Numbered from the stretch's first letter, positions 18,689 through 30,816 are shown. The stretch: DNA of 64,000 nt from JAGQPD01 sp020426865 (GCA_041399065.1 JAWKTN010000001.1:992001-1056000); one strand, 5' to 3'. Numbers and translations are program-made. The notes: generated by a model not told the origin, from the sequence alone.

Positions 18689-19576
18689 TCAGCTCACGAC
18701 GTTTCCACAGTCCTTCCGCCACACAACCCATGCAACGTCGTCCATCACATAGGGTATCGCCAAGCGATCTGGGAGTGACGCATCACATAGAGTTACAATC
18801 GGTCGGAGCCAGCCATTGCCGTACTTGTAGCGCAAGAGGGACTTGCCGTGCCCGGCCGTAATCCATTTGACAGGTCGCCCCTTGGCCACGTGCTGAAAGC
18901 CAAATCGGTCGGCCGCGAACTTCAAATCGCGCCGGCCAAACCAATGCAATACCGAAGGAGGGCTATATTCGTGCCAGCGCGGCCCGAGGAGCCTGGCGGA
19001 CCAGGCGTCCCGCAACCAGGTTTCGATCAGCAGTAGCCCTCCGGGCAGCAACAGATCATGAATTCGAGCTAATGACTCTGACAGATTGGCGACATGCCCA
19101 ATCACCTGGACCATCGCGACCGCCGCGAATGTCGCTCGCGGTGCGTCGTAGTCTTCCAACGTCCCCACGTGGGTTGGCAAATCAAATACATTTCGCGCAT
19201 GATCCGCCATCGCCCGATTCGGTTCAATCCCTTCCGGCTGCCAACCACTTTCCCTAAATCCCTGCATCAAGAACCCCGCGGCGGCGCCGACGTCGAGCAA
19301 TCGTCCCGGCTCGATGCAGCTTGCCAGCCGTTGTCCATAACATCGTCCTTGATACCGCAACAATTCGCCGCTCGCTAGGTAATCCTGGTACCCGGCGCCA
19401 CCCCCAAAAAAATAGTCATCGCCGTATACTCTGCCGAGATGGTTGGCGTCGACTGAATAATCGGCGAATCGATGGTCGCAATGCACGCAATCGCGGATAT
19501 CGATGCCCGCGATGTGGAACACAAATCGAGAGTCGTTCGCACCACATAGCGTGCACGGTACCGTTTGTTTCGTCAT
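18689..19576 (-). CDS. SAM-dependent methyltransferase with N-terminal CxxC zinc-ribbon-like region
   Basis: 295 residues. The N-terminus has CTLCG (residues ~8-12) and CVHCDHRF (~31-38), a four-cysteine metal site typical of sugar/O-antigen class methyltransferases. The SAM motif is RLLDVGAAAGFLMQGFRESG, followed by WQPEGIEPN and AAVAMVQVIGHV. The length fits the Methyltransf_23-type family. It faces leftward, converging on the spondin gene with a 37-base gap. A role in modifying cell-surface glycans is plausible but unproven. Confidence 0.85.
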   Translation of the reverse strand: MTKQTVPCTLCGANDSRFVFHIAGIDIRDCVHCDHRFADYSVDANHLGRVYGDDYFFGGGAGYQDYLASGELLRYQGRCYGQRLASCIEPGRLLDVGAAAGFLMQGFRESGWQPEGIEPNRAMADHARNVFDLPTHVGTLEDYDAPRATFAAVAMVQVIGHVANLSESLARIHDLLLPGGLLLIETWLRDAWSARLLGPRWHEYSPPSVLHWFGRRDLKFAADRFGFQHVAKGRPVKWITAGHGKSLLRYKYGNGWLRPIVTLCDASLPDRLAIPYVMDDVAWVVWRKDCGNVVS

Positions 19577-19681
19577 CGATGGTTGTCTCGCGCGATGGTT
19601 GTTGGTAAAACGGTCCCGGAGATGGTGTGTTTGTCTCGTGCCATCGCAGACGGTGAACTCCCAGCTTTGCAGGCGAAAATC

Positions 19682-19807
19682 ATGGGTATGCCCGGAATGA
19701 TAGAATTGCTCATCATTGGCGCAGTGTTGTTGCTAGTTGTCGCGTTGCCGATCGCCATTATTGTTACGGTGCTCACGATGGGGCGTAGGAATCGCAGGGA
19801 CGAGTAG
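19682..19807 (+). CDS. Small single-span membrane protein
   Basis: 41 residues from ATG 19682: a short polar lead (MGMPGMIE), one hydrophobic span (~9-33, rich in L, I and V) and a basic tail RRNRR. The ORF opens further back to 19565 but that extension is charged and overlaps the divergent methyltransferase start. Similar mini-proteins occur in planctomycetes, without known function. Only about 80 bases separate it from the transporter gene, so the two could be co-transcribed. Confidence 0.55.
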   Translation: MGMPGMIELLIIGAVLLLVVALPIAIIVTVLTMGRRNRRDE

Positions 19808-19888
19808 ATTGGCAGTGTTGCCAACACGCCAATCCTATTACCCCAGCCGCTCGACTGATCCGCGATAAAACTGGCAAGACCCTCCCGA

Positions 19889-21310
19889 ATGCCTCGATTG
19901 CCTGCCCCTTCCAACTCAACTAACCCTCCACGCAGCGGAGGCGGACTACTCGCACCGCCTCCACATCGTCCACTGTTGCCCGAGGACCGCGTTCGGGAGC
20001 TCTATCCATGGTATCGTTGGCGGGCGCTCGAGGCCACCTTTTTCGGCTATGCCATTTTCTATTTGGTTCGCAATAACCTTTCGGTCGTCGCCAAGGATAT
20101 GGAAGCTGCCTTGGGTTACGACAAGTCGATGGTCGGGAATATCCTGGCGGTGACGGCGATCAGTTATGGCGTGAGCAAATTCATCATGGGGGCGGTTTCC
20201 GATCGCAGTGACCCGCGAAAGTTCATGGCGATTGGACTGTTCCTTTCGGCGGTCGTGAATCTAGCGTTTGGTTCCGTCGCCAATTATTACGTGCACCTCT
20301 TGTTGTGGGGCGTCAATGGATTCATACAGGGGATGGGCTGGCCGCCGTGCGGTCGCGTGATGTCGCATTGGTTCAGTGAATCGGAACGTGGCCTGACATT
20401 CAGCATTTGGAACACTTCGCACAACCTGGGAGGTGGCATTGCGGGTTTCCTGACCGCCTGGGCCACGTCGTATTTCGGCGGCTGGCAATACGCATTTTAT
20501 GTCCCGGCGGTTGTCGCACTTTGCGGTTCGGTCTATTTGTTCTGCCGGCTCCGCGACACACCTCAGTCCGTCGGCTTGCCGTCGATTGAACGGTATCGAA
20601 ACGATTTTCCCGTAGGGGCCGTCGGCGGTATCGACGGCGAACGGGAGCTAACCACCTTCGAATTGCTCTTTGAGAAGGTGCTCAACAATCGCTTTGTCTG
20701 GTTGCTGGCACTGGCAAACTTCTTTGCCTACATCACTCGCTACAGCATGCTCGATTGGGGTCCGACGTACCTTCGTGAAGTCAAAGGGGCGTCGCTCAAT
20801 GACGGCGGCGTCGCCGTGTTATTGCTGGAGTTCGGCGGCATCCCATCCACGATCGCCCTGGGATGGCTTTCGGATCGGATCGGGGGCCGGCGAGGCATGG
20901 TGGCGGCGTTGAGCATGATCCCGATCTTCCTGGCATTTCTCAGCGTGCTCTACACACCCCAAGGATATTTGAGGTGGGACATGGCGATGCTGGTTGTCGT
21001 CGGGTTCTTCATCTATCCGGTGATCAACCTGATTGTGATCGCAGCGTTGGACGTCGTCTCCAAAAAAGCAATCGGTACCGCGGCAGGCTTTATCGGACTA
21101 TTCGGTTATGTGGGACGGACGGTTCAAGCCAAAGGGTTCGGATACATCGCGCAGACGTATTCTGAAACTCACGACAAACAACACGCTTGGAACATTGTGT
21201 TGGCGTTGATCTTGGCCAGTGCCGCGATATCCGCGGTACTACTAGCTGGGACGTGGAACGTGCGGACGCGTCCTGTCGCCTCGGACGAGCCACCGTCGTC
21301 GCGAGAATAA
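19889..21310 (+). CDS. MFS organophosphate transporter, GlpT/UhpC-like
   Basis: 473 residues with about 12 hydrophobic spans after a Pro-rich cytosolic lead. Family signatures include FYLVRNNLSVVAKDM in span 1, SYGVSKFIMGAVSDRSDPRK in the span 2-3 loop, GMGWPPCGRVMSHWFS and IWNTSHNLGGGIAG, all typical of the OPA family that exchanges glycerol-3-phosphate or hexose phosphate for phosphate. The substrate cannot be fixed. The last 69 bases overlap, tail to tail, the 3' end of the GH44 gene on the other strand. Confidence 0.9.
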   Translation: MPRLPAPSNSTNPPRSGGGLLAPPPHRPLLPEDRVRELYPWYRWRALEATFFGYAIFYLVRNNLSVVAKDMEAALGYDKSMVGNILAVTAISYGVSKFIMGAVSDRSDPRKFMAIGLFLSAVVNLAFGSVANYYVHLLLWGVNGFIQGMGWPPCGRVMSHWFSESERGLTFSIWNTSHNLGGGIAGFLTAWATSYFGGWQYAFYVPAVVALCGSVYLFCRLRDTPQSVGLPSIERYRNDFPVGAVGGIDGERELTTFELLFEKVLNNRFVWLLALANFFAYITRYSMLDWGPTYLREVKGASLNDGGVAVLLLEFGGIPSTIALGWLSDRIGGRRGMVAALSMIPIFLAFLSVLYTPQGYLRWDMAMLVVVGFFIYPVINLIVIAALDVVSKKAIGTAAGFIGLFGYVGRTVQAKGFGYIAQTYSETHDKQHAWNIVLALILASAAISAVLLAGTWNVRTRPVASDEPPSSRE

Positions 21311-23122
21311 TGCAATCAGCGGCCACGGTAGAATCAACTGTGGTTCAGGTGTGGCCACGGCAGGCGTGTCGGCGGTCCTGCCAAAGTTATCTTTCCATAC
21401 CGTGTAATCGCCGGCATCGATCACGCCGTTTCCATTGCCGTCCGCCGTCAACTCCGTCTTGGAACCGAAACTGTCCTTCCAGATCGTATAGTCCGCCGAA
21501 TCGACCACCCCATTGTTGTTGTAGTCCCCGGCTAGAACTGGAGGGGCAAGAAACACGAGCGTGGAAACGCTATAAGCTGGCATTTCGTACGTGAGGGCAT
21601 TGATCAGACTCAGCTCGATGTCGTCTTTCTTCGTGATCTGGTCACTTGCCGCTGTCAGCTGAAACACTTGTGCCCGCTTGAATTGCTTGTCGTTGGTCAG
21701 CTGAATCGCTGCATTGAGCTCTTGACTCGTACGATTGATGGCAACAACAACCACATTCGACGTTTCACGATCGACGCTGGCGTATACCGACGACGCAGCG
21801 ACGTCACTAGTCGCCGCATATACGGACAAATCACCAAACGAGCCGCCTTGACCGTTGTAATCACGAAACATGTCGAAGGCAGCTTGCACGTATTTGTCTT
21901 GGCCGTCGAGGTCCCACCAACTGGCAGCAAACACTCCTTCGCGGCCGAACGCACCCAGGGCATCGGCCTGGGCGATTCCACCCGAGATATGGTCTCCGGC
22001 ACCGAAGTTGTATTCCGTGATCGCGATCTTCGTCCCCGGATAATTCGCATCGACCTGCTGTTGCATGCGAGGGATCAGCTTGATCGGGCCGCGGGTGCTG
22101 AATTGCGTAATCCAACTATCTTCTACATACGTGGGATCCCACAACGATCGCGGTGCCTGCACACGGGCCGTGACAGCACCGGGCGTGGTCGCGCCTTCGG
22201 TAATCCGAGTATTATCGCCACGTGCTTCCGGGTACCAGTGCACATCGAGCACATCGACGAGCCGCTTGCCCTGGGCCGACTCGGCCGCCTTGAGTTCCTG
22301 CAAGTAGTACTCGTGAAAATCGCGGCCAGCAGCATCTGGTGCATCCTGCAATGTCCGGAAGGCATGCCAGCCGTAGTTCACCGGACCAAATACCAAGGCG
22401 TTGGGTGCCACACTCTTTACTGCCAACGCGTTCTCGACCGTCCGGGACATGAGCTCCTGGTAGGTGACAGGATCCGGATAAATGCGAGCATGAGTACTGG
22501 ACCATAATCCCGGCTCATTGTCCAACGCATAGAAGACTTTGTGACTGGCGTCTGTCTTTCCCACCGTCTCCACCCAGTGCACAAATTCGTCGGCGTACAC
22601 AAAGCCATCCGTCGTGTCTGGTATTGCTGACAACGCAGCTCCCTTAAATGCGTTCATGACCTTAAACCGCGCTTGCAAGTAGTTGGGCGTATTGGCAACA
22701 TCGCCACCACCGTTCTTGTCGGCCGCGACATACCCTGCGATCGGTACCGTCACGATCGTCGCCCGATGCTCGGCTCCGTCCTGCTGCAAATACGGACGAA
22801 TCGCCTGCCCCGGTATGTTGGAATTGCTCAAGTAGCCATCGTTCTGATGGAGATAGTCCGACCCCGCATTCGAAGCGTTGTTTTCCCAATTGTACGCCGT
22901 ATAACGATTGCCACCTAAACGATCAAGCGTACCATGCGATAGATTGTTGAAGTTGGCACCATATACGTACGGCGAGATGTCACGCCGGTCGGCGGTCGTA
23001 TTGATGGAAAACGCAACGTCTCCGGCAGGCGGAGTATCCGGGTCAATGGCCAACGCAGTTTGCGCAACCAGCCAAGTCAAACCTATTGCTCGAGCTATAC
23101 CAGGTACGGACAGTGTTTTCAC
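21242..23122 (-). CDS. Exported GH44 family glycoside hydrolase with dockerin-like repeats and PEP-CTERM tail
   Basis: About 626 residues from a GTG at 23122, favoured because AGGAG lies 8 bases upstream; a GTG at 23131 is too close to it. After a signal peptide (VAQTALA), the catalytic domain matches GH44 endoglucanase/xyloglucanase: WENNASNAGSDY, the acid/base Glu in YALDNEPGLW and the nucleophile Glu in KIAITEYNFGAGDH, plus DVLDVHWYPEA. A beta-sandwich follows, then two Ca loops (GDYNNNGVVDSADYTIWKD and GNGNGVIDAGDYTVWKDNF) and a PEPQ tail with RRRW. It probably cleaves beta-1,4-glucans or xyloglucan outside the cell. A pectate lyase gene diverges from it. Confidence 0.93.
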   Translation of the reverse strand: MKTLSVPGIARAIGLTWLVAQTALAIDPDTPPAGDVAFSINTTADRRDISPYVYGANFNNLSHGTLDRLGGNRYTAYNWENNASNAGSDYLHQNDGYLSNSNIPGQAIRPYLQQDGAEHRATIVTVPIAGYVAADKNGGGDVANTPNYLQARFKVMNAFKGAALSAIPDTTDGFVYADEFVHWVETVGKTDASHKVFYALDNEPGLWSSTHARIYPDPVTYQELMSRTVENALAVKSVAPNALVFGPVNYGWHAFRTLQDAPDAAGRDFHEYYLQELKAAESAQGKRLVDVLDVHWYPEARGDNTRITEGATTPGAVTARVQAPRSLWDPTYVEDSWITQFSTRGPIKLIPRMQQQVDANYPGTKIAITEYNFGAGDHISGGIAQADALGAFGREGVFAASWWDLDGQDKYVQAAFDMFRDYNGQGGSFGDLSVYAATSDVAASSVYASVDRETSNVVVVAINRTSQELNAAIQLTNDKQFKRAQVFQLTAASDQITKKDDIELSLINALTYEMPAYSVSTLVFLAPPVLAGDYNNNGVVDSADYTIWKDSFGSKTELTADGNGNGVIDAGDYTVWKDNFGRTADTPAVATPEPQLILPWPLIALFSRRRWLVRGDRTRPHVPRPS

Positions 23123-23303
23123 GAGACTCACTCCTATTGCAGATCAACGACATGCCGAACACAATGAAGGACATGCTGGATGCGTCTGCCTTTGGGTCAG
23201 TATAACGGAAAGGCGACCAGTTGCCGAATGTTCCAGGGCTGCCCCAGCCGTCGCGCGCCAACTGGATGACTTCCAAGTCTAGCTGGGGGGCTCTACTATC
23301 CAA

Positions 23304-23358
23304 CTGGGGAACTTTACTGGACAGCTGGGACAGCTGGGGAACTTTGCTGGGGAACTTT
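23304..23358. repeat. Short direct repeats CTGGGGAACTTT upstream of the pectate lyase
   Basis: The 12-mer occurs at 23304-23315, 23334-23345 and 23347-23358, with related CTGGGG words just before, from ~23283. It sits in the 267-base divergent promoter region between the GH44 and PL1 genes. It could be a regulatory site cluster or an unstable repeat. Confidence 0.6.
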
Positions 23359-23389
23359 GGCTCAATTTCGACATGAGCGGGAGGTATCC

Positions 23390-24373
23390 GTGGTACACGG
23401 ATCACGTACGAGCAGGTGGCGAGTGTTGCTTGGCCACGCGGGAACGACCATTGTTTTGAGCGGCGTTTGCGCGATGCTGTTCGTCCGCAGTGCGCAGGGG
23501 TGGGCAGAAGCAACTCCCACCGGATGGGCCGGTGTCGCGGGTGAAACGATTGGTGGCGGCGATATTGAGCCGGTCGACATCCGCGACGCAGATACGTTGA
23601 ATCGATTAGCGATTGGCTCGACGGCCAAAGTTTTGCGCATCCACGGGACAATACGTTTGACGGACCAGCTGCGTGTTGGGTCGAACACGACACTGATCGG
23701 AGCGGGAGGAGACGCAACGATCCGCGGCGGCGGCATCCACGTGCGGAAGGTCGATAATGTCGTGATTCGGAATCTGACGATTACCGAGGCTCCGGACGCC
23801 GTCAGCATCGAAGAATCGCATCATATCTGGGTAGACCACTGCGATCTATCCAAGTGCTCGGATGGACTAGTCGACATCAAACGCGGCAGCGATTACGTCA
23901 CCGTGTCGTGGAATCACTTTCATGATCATCGCAAGACATGCTTGCTGGGACATAGCGACAAACAGAACATACGCGCCATCGACCTTGGGCACCTTCGCGT
24001 CACATACCATCATAATTATTTTGATGGCACGCAGACTCGTCATCCCCGTGTACGCTTTGCTTCTCCTGTGCACGTCTATAACAACTACTATCGAGACAAC
24101 GAATACGGCATCGCGGCGCTGATGGATTCCGGGGTGATCGTGGAGAACAACTATTTCGAAGACGTCGAGCAGCCGACGGTCACTCAATACGGCGATTCAC
24201 CCGACCCAGGCCGCCTGATTGAACGAGGCAATGTCTATGTACGAAGTGGCGAGGCCCAAACGCGCGGCACGGTGGACGAATCGACGTTGATATATCGGTA
24301 TCAAATGGATCCCGCTGACAAGCTCCCCCAGATCGTGGAGTCGGGATGCGGGGTGGGCAAGCTGGAAAAGTAG
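23390..24373 (+). CDS. Secreted pectate lyase, polysaccharide lyase family 1
   Basis: 327 residues from a GTG at 23390 (GGGAGG just upstream); a TTG at 23357 would add 11 residues. A signal anchor around TIVLSGVCAMLFVRSAQG is followed by a parallel beta-helix. PL1 signatures are WVDHCDLSKCSDGLVDIKRG (Ca-binding Asp residues), DYVTVSWNHFHDHRKTCLLG, VTYHHNYFDGTQTRHPRVRF with the catalytic Arg, and VHVYNNYYRDNEYGIAAL. It should cleave polygalacturonate by beta-elimination. A conserved unknown secreted gene follows after 3 bases, suggesting an operon. Confidence 0.94.
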   Translation: MVHGSRTSRWRVLLGHAGTTIVLSGVCAMLFVRSAQGWAEATPTGWAGVAGETIGGGDIEPVDIRDADTLNRLAIGSTAKVLRIHGTIRLTDQLRVGSNTTLIGAGGDATIRGGGIHVRKVDNVVIRNLTITEAPDAVSIEESHHIWVDHCDLSKCSDGLVDIKRGSDYVTVSWNHFHDHRKTCLLGHSDKQNIRAIDLGHLRVTYHHNYFDGTQTRHPRVRFASPVHVYNNYYRDNEYGIAALMDSGVIVENNYFEDVEQPTVTQYGDSPDPGRLIERGNVYVRSGEAQTRGTVDESTLIYRYQMDPADKLPQIVESGCGVGKLEK

Positions 24374-24376
24374 CGT

Positions 24377-25189
24377 ATGTTTTGGCGACTGCAATTCTGG
24401 GTATGCTGCGCCATGCAGGTTGCGGCTTCACCTGACGTGCTGAACCTTCCGCCCCGAGCACCCGAAGCACCAGGTGGCCGGGCATTTGTAGTATCCCTAC
24501 AGCATGTGTCGCCAGCCCATCGCGAGAAGAAAATCCTCGCTGAGATTAGCTGCGGAAACGTACCTTTGTTCTTAAGGAAATTGGTTCCCGTGAAGTGGTC
24601 CATCGCCGAAAATGGCGGCTCCGGGCACGAGATCACCATCTATGTCACAAGCGACTATCTGGCCATTGGCGATGACGACGATTTCGTGCGCATGCCGATG
24701 ACTCCGCATACCGCCAAAGCAATCGCAGACCAATGCCAGTGCACCCTACCAACCTCGCGTATGGTAGACGTTATTGATCGTCATGCCGCGTTGCATCTGG
24801 CCCCTCGCCCGCTGTCGGTCGACCGCCAGTCGCCAGCGACGTTTCTTCGCCATCATGAGATGATCGAGCGTCAGCGCCGCAACAACGCATCACGCCCGCT
24901 GACGACCGGCATCAAAAAAGACATTGTGACGACACCGCAATTGGTCGATCGACCTGATCGCGTCGCGATCTACGGCTGGAGACTTTTACGGGGCGAACCG
25001 ATCCAACCGCTGTCGCTCGTCCACGTGCGTGAGTACGTCGACTACAGCCACGGCGCGCGATTGATTTACCGCATGGCCATCGTGGATGGAACCATGGTGT
25101 CCGTGGACGAAATCCTCCAAGATCCCTCTCGAGCGGATTGGTTGAGCAGCGAAGGAGTGTTGAATCTGGACAGCGTCTACAAAGATTAG
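24377..25189 (+). CDS. Conserved secreted protein of unknown function, downstream of pectate lyase
   Basis: 270 residues with a possible signal peptide (MFWRLQFWVCCAMQVAASP). Conserved-looking phrases are PGGRAFVVS, REKKILAEISCGNVPLFLRK, YVTSDYLAIGDDDDFVRMP, RPLSVDR, GIKKDIVTT, RVAIYGW and YVDYSHGARL. This pattern belongs to a widespread bacterial family for which I know no function. It starts 3 bases after the pectate lyase stop, so the two are likely co-transcribed and this protein may help in carbohydrate use. Confidence 0.75.
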   Translation: MFWRLQFWVCCAMQVAASPDVLNLPPRAPEAPGGRAFVVSLQHVSPAHREKKILAEISCGNVPLFLRKLVPVKWSIAENGGSGHEITIYVTSDYLAIGDDDDFVRMPMTPHTAKAIADQCQCTLPTSRMVDVIDRHAALHLAPRPLSVDRQSPATFLRHHEMIERQRRNNASRPLTTGIKKDIVTTPQLVDRPDRVAIYGWRLLRGEPIQPLSLVHVREYVDYSHGARLIYRMAIVDGTMVSVDEILQDPSRADWLSSEGVLNLDSVYKD

Positions 25190-25228
25190 CGTCTACAATG
25201 ATTAGCGGTGTCCGGTTCCGAACTTGCA

Positions 25229-26587
25229 TCAAGCCGCCACGACCGGGCGTTCGATACTGCCACTGCCGGGTCGCACGGCTATCGGCCGCGTCACCGGTAA
25301 CTCCGCGTCTTTCTTGATCGTGACCGTAGCGTCTGGCAACAGCACCAACGTCAAGACTCGGGCCATCGACGACACCAGAAAGATCGCCAGGAACGTACTG
25401 CGGTCTGGGCCCCACCAGCTGATCATCGCCGCGCCGATTCCAGTACCAAGGACCATCGCCGCGGAATTGCCCAAATTATAGAACGTCATCACCGGAATAC
25501 GGTGCCGATGGGAAATGCTGTCGAAAAACTTCAGGAACATCGCCAGTTCGTAGCACGCCCAAACCGCTCCCGAGGTCAGTTGCAAGACAATGAGATAGAC
25601 CATGTTGTCGCTCACCAGCCACAACGCTGACATCGGAATGATGCCGATTCCGCTCAATCGCAATAACCGGCCGGCCCCAAAGCGTTTCACGATTTGTCCG
25701 GCCAGGGGAAGCATCAACGCCTTTCCCAGAAAACCACAACCCAGCAGCGTCATGTATTGCAAGTAAGTGAAGTTCACCGACTTCAACATATACGGCGTAA
25801 AGTAAGGGGCGGCGATGTAGACCGCCACCTGCATGGCGATCAAGTAAACGACGAATCGCAATTGCCGCCGCTCATCGCCATTGGCCAGACACTTGACAGC
25901 CGCCGATCTTATCAAGCACCATTTCATGCTTTGCGACGCATCATCCGCCCAGGCGGCCGATTCGGACTGACTGGCCAGTTTCCAAGCCGAATAGACTCGT
26001 CCGCAACCGGCGACAGAAAACAACAGCGCAAACACATACTGTGCGGAAATCGTCGTCGTCCCATAACGCAACAGCAGCCCTCCGGCCACAAGTCCGGCTA
26101 ATACACCGAGCTGGCACATGCGAACACGCCGAGCAAAGAACGTCGGGCGCACGGAGGTGGGAACGAGGAATTGCACCCAGGTGTTCCACGCCGGGCCGAC
26201 CGCCAGACCGGTTGCCCAATAGACCGTCACTGGCACGAAAACCCACCATGTCGGGCGAGTTGTCGAAAGTGCCATCCCCGCCAGCCAGTACAGGCTAAGG
26301 GCTTGCACAATGGCACAGCGGACGATCCAGGTTCGAAAGGAGTGCAGCCGTTCCACTCCCCAAGGTGCCGCCAGTTGCAGCAGTCCGCCCAGCAGCAAAG
26401 GCAGCGTCGCAATCAATCCAGCTTGCAGGCACGACATGCCAATTGATAGTGCAAATGCCGGCACGTAAGTTTCGCCGATCCCCACCATCAGGCTGTGCGC
26501 AACGCCGTCGCTGCAAATCGCTCGGAGATTCGTGCGGAGCTGAGAATGGGAGCAGGGATGAGGACGACCAAAACGTCGAGTTTTCAT
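25229..26587 (-). CDS. MFS transporter
   Basis: 452 residues with about 12 hydrophobic spans. The first span region ends GETYVPAFALSIGMSCLQAG, and a typical MFS loop follows span 2. A second half starts near RRQLRFVVYLIAM. The family resembles putative planctomycete MFS exporters; substrate unknown. It converges on the unknown secreted gene with a 39-base gap. Confidence 0.85.
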   Translation of the reverse strand: MKTRRFGRPHPCSHSQLRTNLRAICSDGVAHSLMVGIGETYVPAFALSIGMSCLQAGLIATLPLLLGGLLQLAAPWGVERLHSFRTWIVRCAIVQALSLYWLAGMALSTTRPTWWVFVPVTVYWATGLAVGPAWNTWVQFLVPTSVRPTFFARRVRMCQLGVLAGLVAGGLLLRYGTTTISAQYVFALLFSVAGCGRVYSAWKLASQSESAAWADDASQSMKWCLIRSAAVKCLANGDERRQLRFVVYLIAMQVAVYIAAPYFTPYMLKSVNFTYLQYMTLLGCGFLGKALMLPLAGQIVKRFGAGRLLRLSGIGIIPMSALWLVSDNMVYLIVLQLTSGAVWACYELAMFLKFFDSISHRHRIPVMTFYNLGNSAAMVLGTGIGAAMISWWGPDRSTFLAIFLVSSMARVLTLVLLPDATVTIKKDAELPVTRPIAVRPGSGSIERPVVAA

Positions 26588-26916
26588 AGAAGTCTACTGG
26601 GAATGCGCCCACGGAAAATCCATCAACCGCGGATGAAATCGTCCCAGTTATCGGCTTGCCTCGCAAAATAGATTAATCGAACGGCGCGGAAATCCATGCA
26701 ATGCATGTTGGACACCCGACACCCGGTCGACGTTCGCAAGCCGATTCGAAATGACGTGTGGACAGCGAAGGAATCATAGCCCGACCTGCCGACAGAATCA
26801 AGGCGAACCGGGAGAGACATCGAAGGCAACTCAGTGACGACAACGCAACACGAACCGTATGCCGTTGTCGTGGAACATCGGCGATGGAATTCATCACGCT
26901 GTCTATAACCAGACGT

Positions 26917-26939
26917 AATACCTCGAACCTCAAGGTATC
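26917..26939. repeat. Dispersed 23-bp hairpin element, copy B
   Basis: Core ATACCTCGAACCTCAAGGTA. Here both strands can form a perfect 6-bp stem (ATACCT with AGGTAT), a compensatory change from the other copies. It lies 39 bases downstream of the HAMP gene stop, in a 390-base gap that otherwise shows nothing recognisable. Confidence 0.75.
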
Positions 26940-26977
26940 GCGGTGGCAGCCCATCAGGCGGGCATCCCGTCAACGGA

Positions 26978-27448
26978 TTAATAGCCGGCTTTTTCGAGTT
27001 CGCGTTCGTCTTCTTCGCGGTGCTCAGCCGTGCGACCTCCAGTGGGCCGCTCGATGCGCGAGAGCATGATATTGAATTCGTTGGCCAATTCATGCCAGAA
27101 GTCACCAGGACGAAGTTTTAGCGGATCGACTCGATCCCCATTGCCGATCGCGATGATCTTACGGCGCAACCGCGACACCGGACCAACGAACCGGTGGCTC
27201 AACTTAATCGAATCGTTAACAAACACGGGGATCATCAATAGGGCCACCAGCAGGAACGGTCCCTGATTTTGCCGCAACAAGCCGAAATGGGTGGACAGCG
27301 GTTGGAAGGGGTCCATCAGCACCTGCATCGCGAAGGCCACAATGGCACTGACGGCCAGAAAGATCACCCAATGGGCCACCAACCGGCGTGCAAGGGAACC
27401 TTGGACCTGTTGGTCAATGTACTTTTTCCGACGTTGATCGTTTGTCAT
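26978..27448 (-). CDS. Two-span membrane protein with HAMP-like linker
   Basis: 156 residues. A basic N-terminus is followed by a span at ~23-45, an external loop, and a second span at ~63-78. Then comes a HAMP-type region with GPVSRLRRKIIAIGNGD, RPGDFWHELANEFNIMLSRI, and a charged coiled tail. No kinase, cyclase or MCP signalling domain follows, so it is a stand-alone HAMP protein. Planctomycetes encode several such proteins. Its partner is unknown. Confidence 0.75.
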   Translation of the reverse strand: MTNDQRRKKYIDQQVQGSLARRLVAHWVIFLAVSAIVAFAMQVLMDPFQPLSTHFGLLRQNQGPFLLVALLMIPVFVNDSIKLSHRFVGPVSRLRRKIIAIGNGDRVDPLKLRPGDFWHELANEFNIMLSRIERPTGGRTAEHREEDERELEKAGY

Positions 27449-27733
27449 TTGGAGAATTCCCCTGCTCGACTTCCACGCAATCTAGCCGCAGGTGCAGCCA
27501 GGCCCCAAGAAAAACGTAGTTCATGGCGTGATCCTGTTGGGTCGTTTTCTGGCGCCGGCGACCACGGATCAAGCAACATGCACGTCACATCTTCGCCACG
27601 ATTGGTCCAATCGTAACAGTCGTCATAGGCCCCATGTCATCAACAACCCCTCAATCGCCAGGCCAAAACGTGGTAGACTGCCAGACGTCCCCTGCCATCG
27701 ATCAACAAAGGCGCCTTATCTTGCCCGTAGGAT

Positions 27734-30154
<2,421 letters not shown>

Positions 30155-30311
30155 CGAACGCCGAGAAACTATCGCGAAACTGCAATTTTGCATTGTCGGC
30201 CGCCAGGATTCGCTAAAATACGGACAGCGATAGCACCGCCATATCGCAGACTACTCGATATGTCAACGTCCGCTTGCGGCGCGAACCATCACGCAAACCA
30301 TCACGCGAAGT

Positions 30312-30800
30312 ATGACACATCCTTCCTTACCCGATCGACTGATATGCCGGCAATGCGGTTGGTGTTCGCCATGCGATCCCGCCACTATGCTGCGGTTGTT
30401 GCAAGCGATGGGCATGTTGCGACGTGCACAAGAAGCGGATGCCGGGATGATCGAAGAACTCTTTCGCGGAAACAGACATCGCGTCTGCTGTCCAAGTTGT
30501 CGGCAGGTCGCATTGGTTGACGCCGCTGGCGGTGAAGCTGCCGAAATGGACGACGAGAACTGGAACATGTCCCGACGTTGTCGGGAATGTCGCCAACCGA
30601 TATCCCCAGAGCGATTGGAGGCGTTGCCAAACGCGGACCTGTGTACGCGATGCCAGGGCCTTGATGATCGTGGCTCTTTGCCAAAGGACGAGGAGTACTG
30701 CCGACGATGCGGCGGGATCGTCGTCCTGAGGCGACGAACATCTGGTGTGCAGTCTGGTTATCAACGCGTCTGTTCGGAGTGCGGCACTCAAGGCACGTAG
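30312..30800 (+). CDS. Multi-zinc-ribbon protein with DksA-like Cys4 finger
   Basis: 162 residues with four CxxC pairs: CRQCGWCSPC at ~12-21, CCPSC at ~59, CRECRQPISPERLEALP with CTRCQ at ~90-114, and CRRCGG with CSECG at the end. The third pattern is the DksA/TraR Cys4 zinc finger. It lacks the DksA coiled coil with its acidic tip, so a DksA-like action on RNA polymerase is doubtful. The next gene begins 16 bases later and may be co-transcribed. Confidence 0.75.
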   Translation: MTHPSLPDRLICRQCGWCSPCDPATMLRLLQAMGMLRRAQEADAGMIEELFRGNRHRVCCPSCRQVALVDAAGGEAAEMDDENWNMSRRCRECRQPISPERLEALPNADLCTRCQGLDDRGSLPKDEEYCRRCGGIVVLRRRTSGVQSGYQRVCSECGTQGT

Positions 30801-30816
30801 CAGAAGGGTTTGGACA

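Noticed and set aside
23043..23717. Minus-strand ORF with repeated PQL phrases upstream of the pectate lyase
   Set aside because: It overlaps two strong genes and its repeats come from the CTGGGGAACTTT direct repeats.
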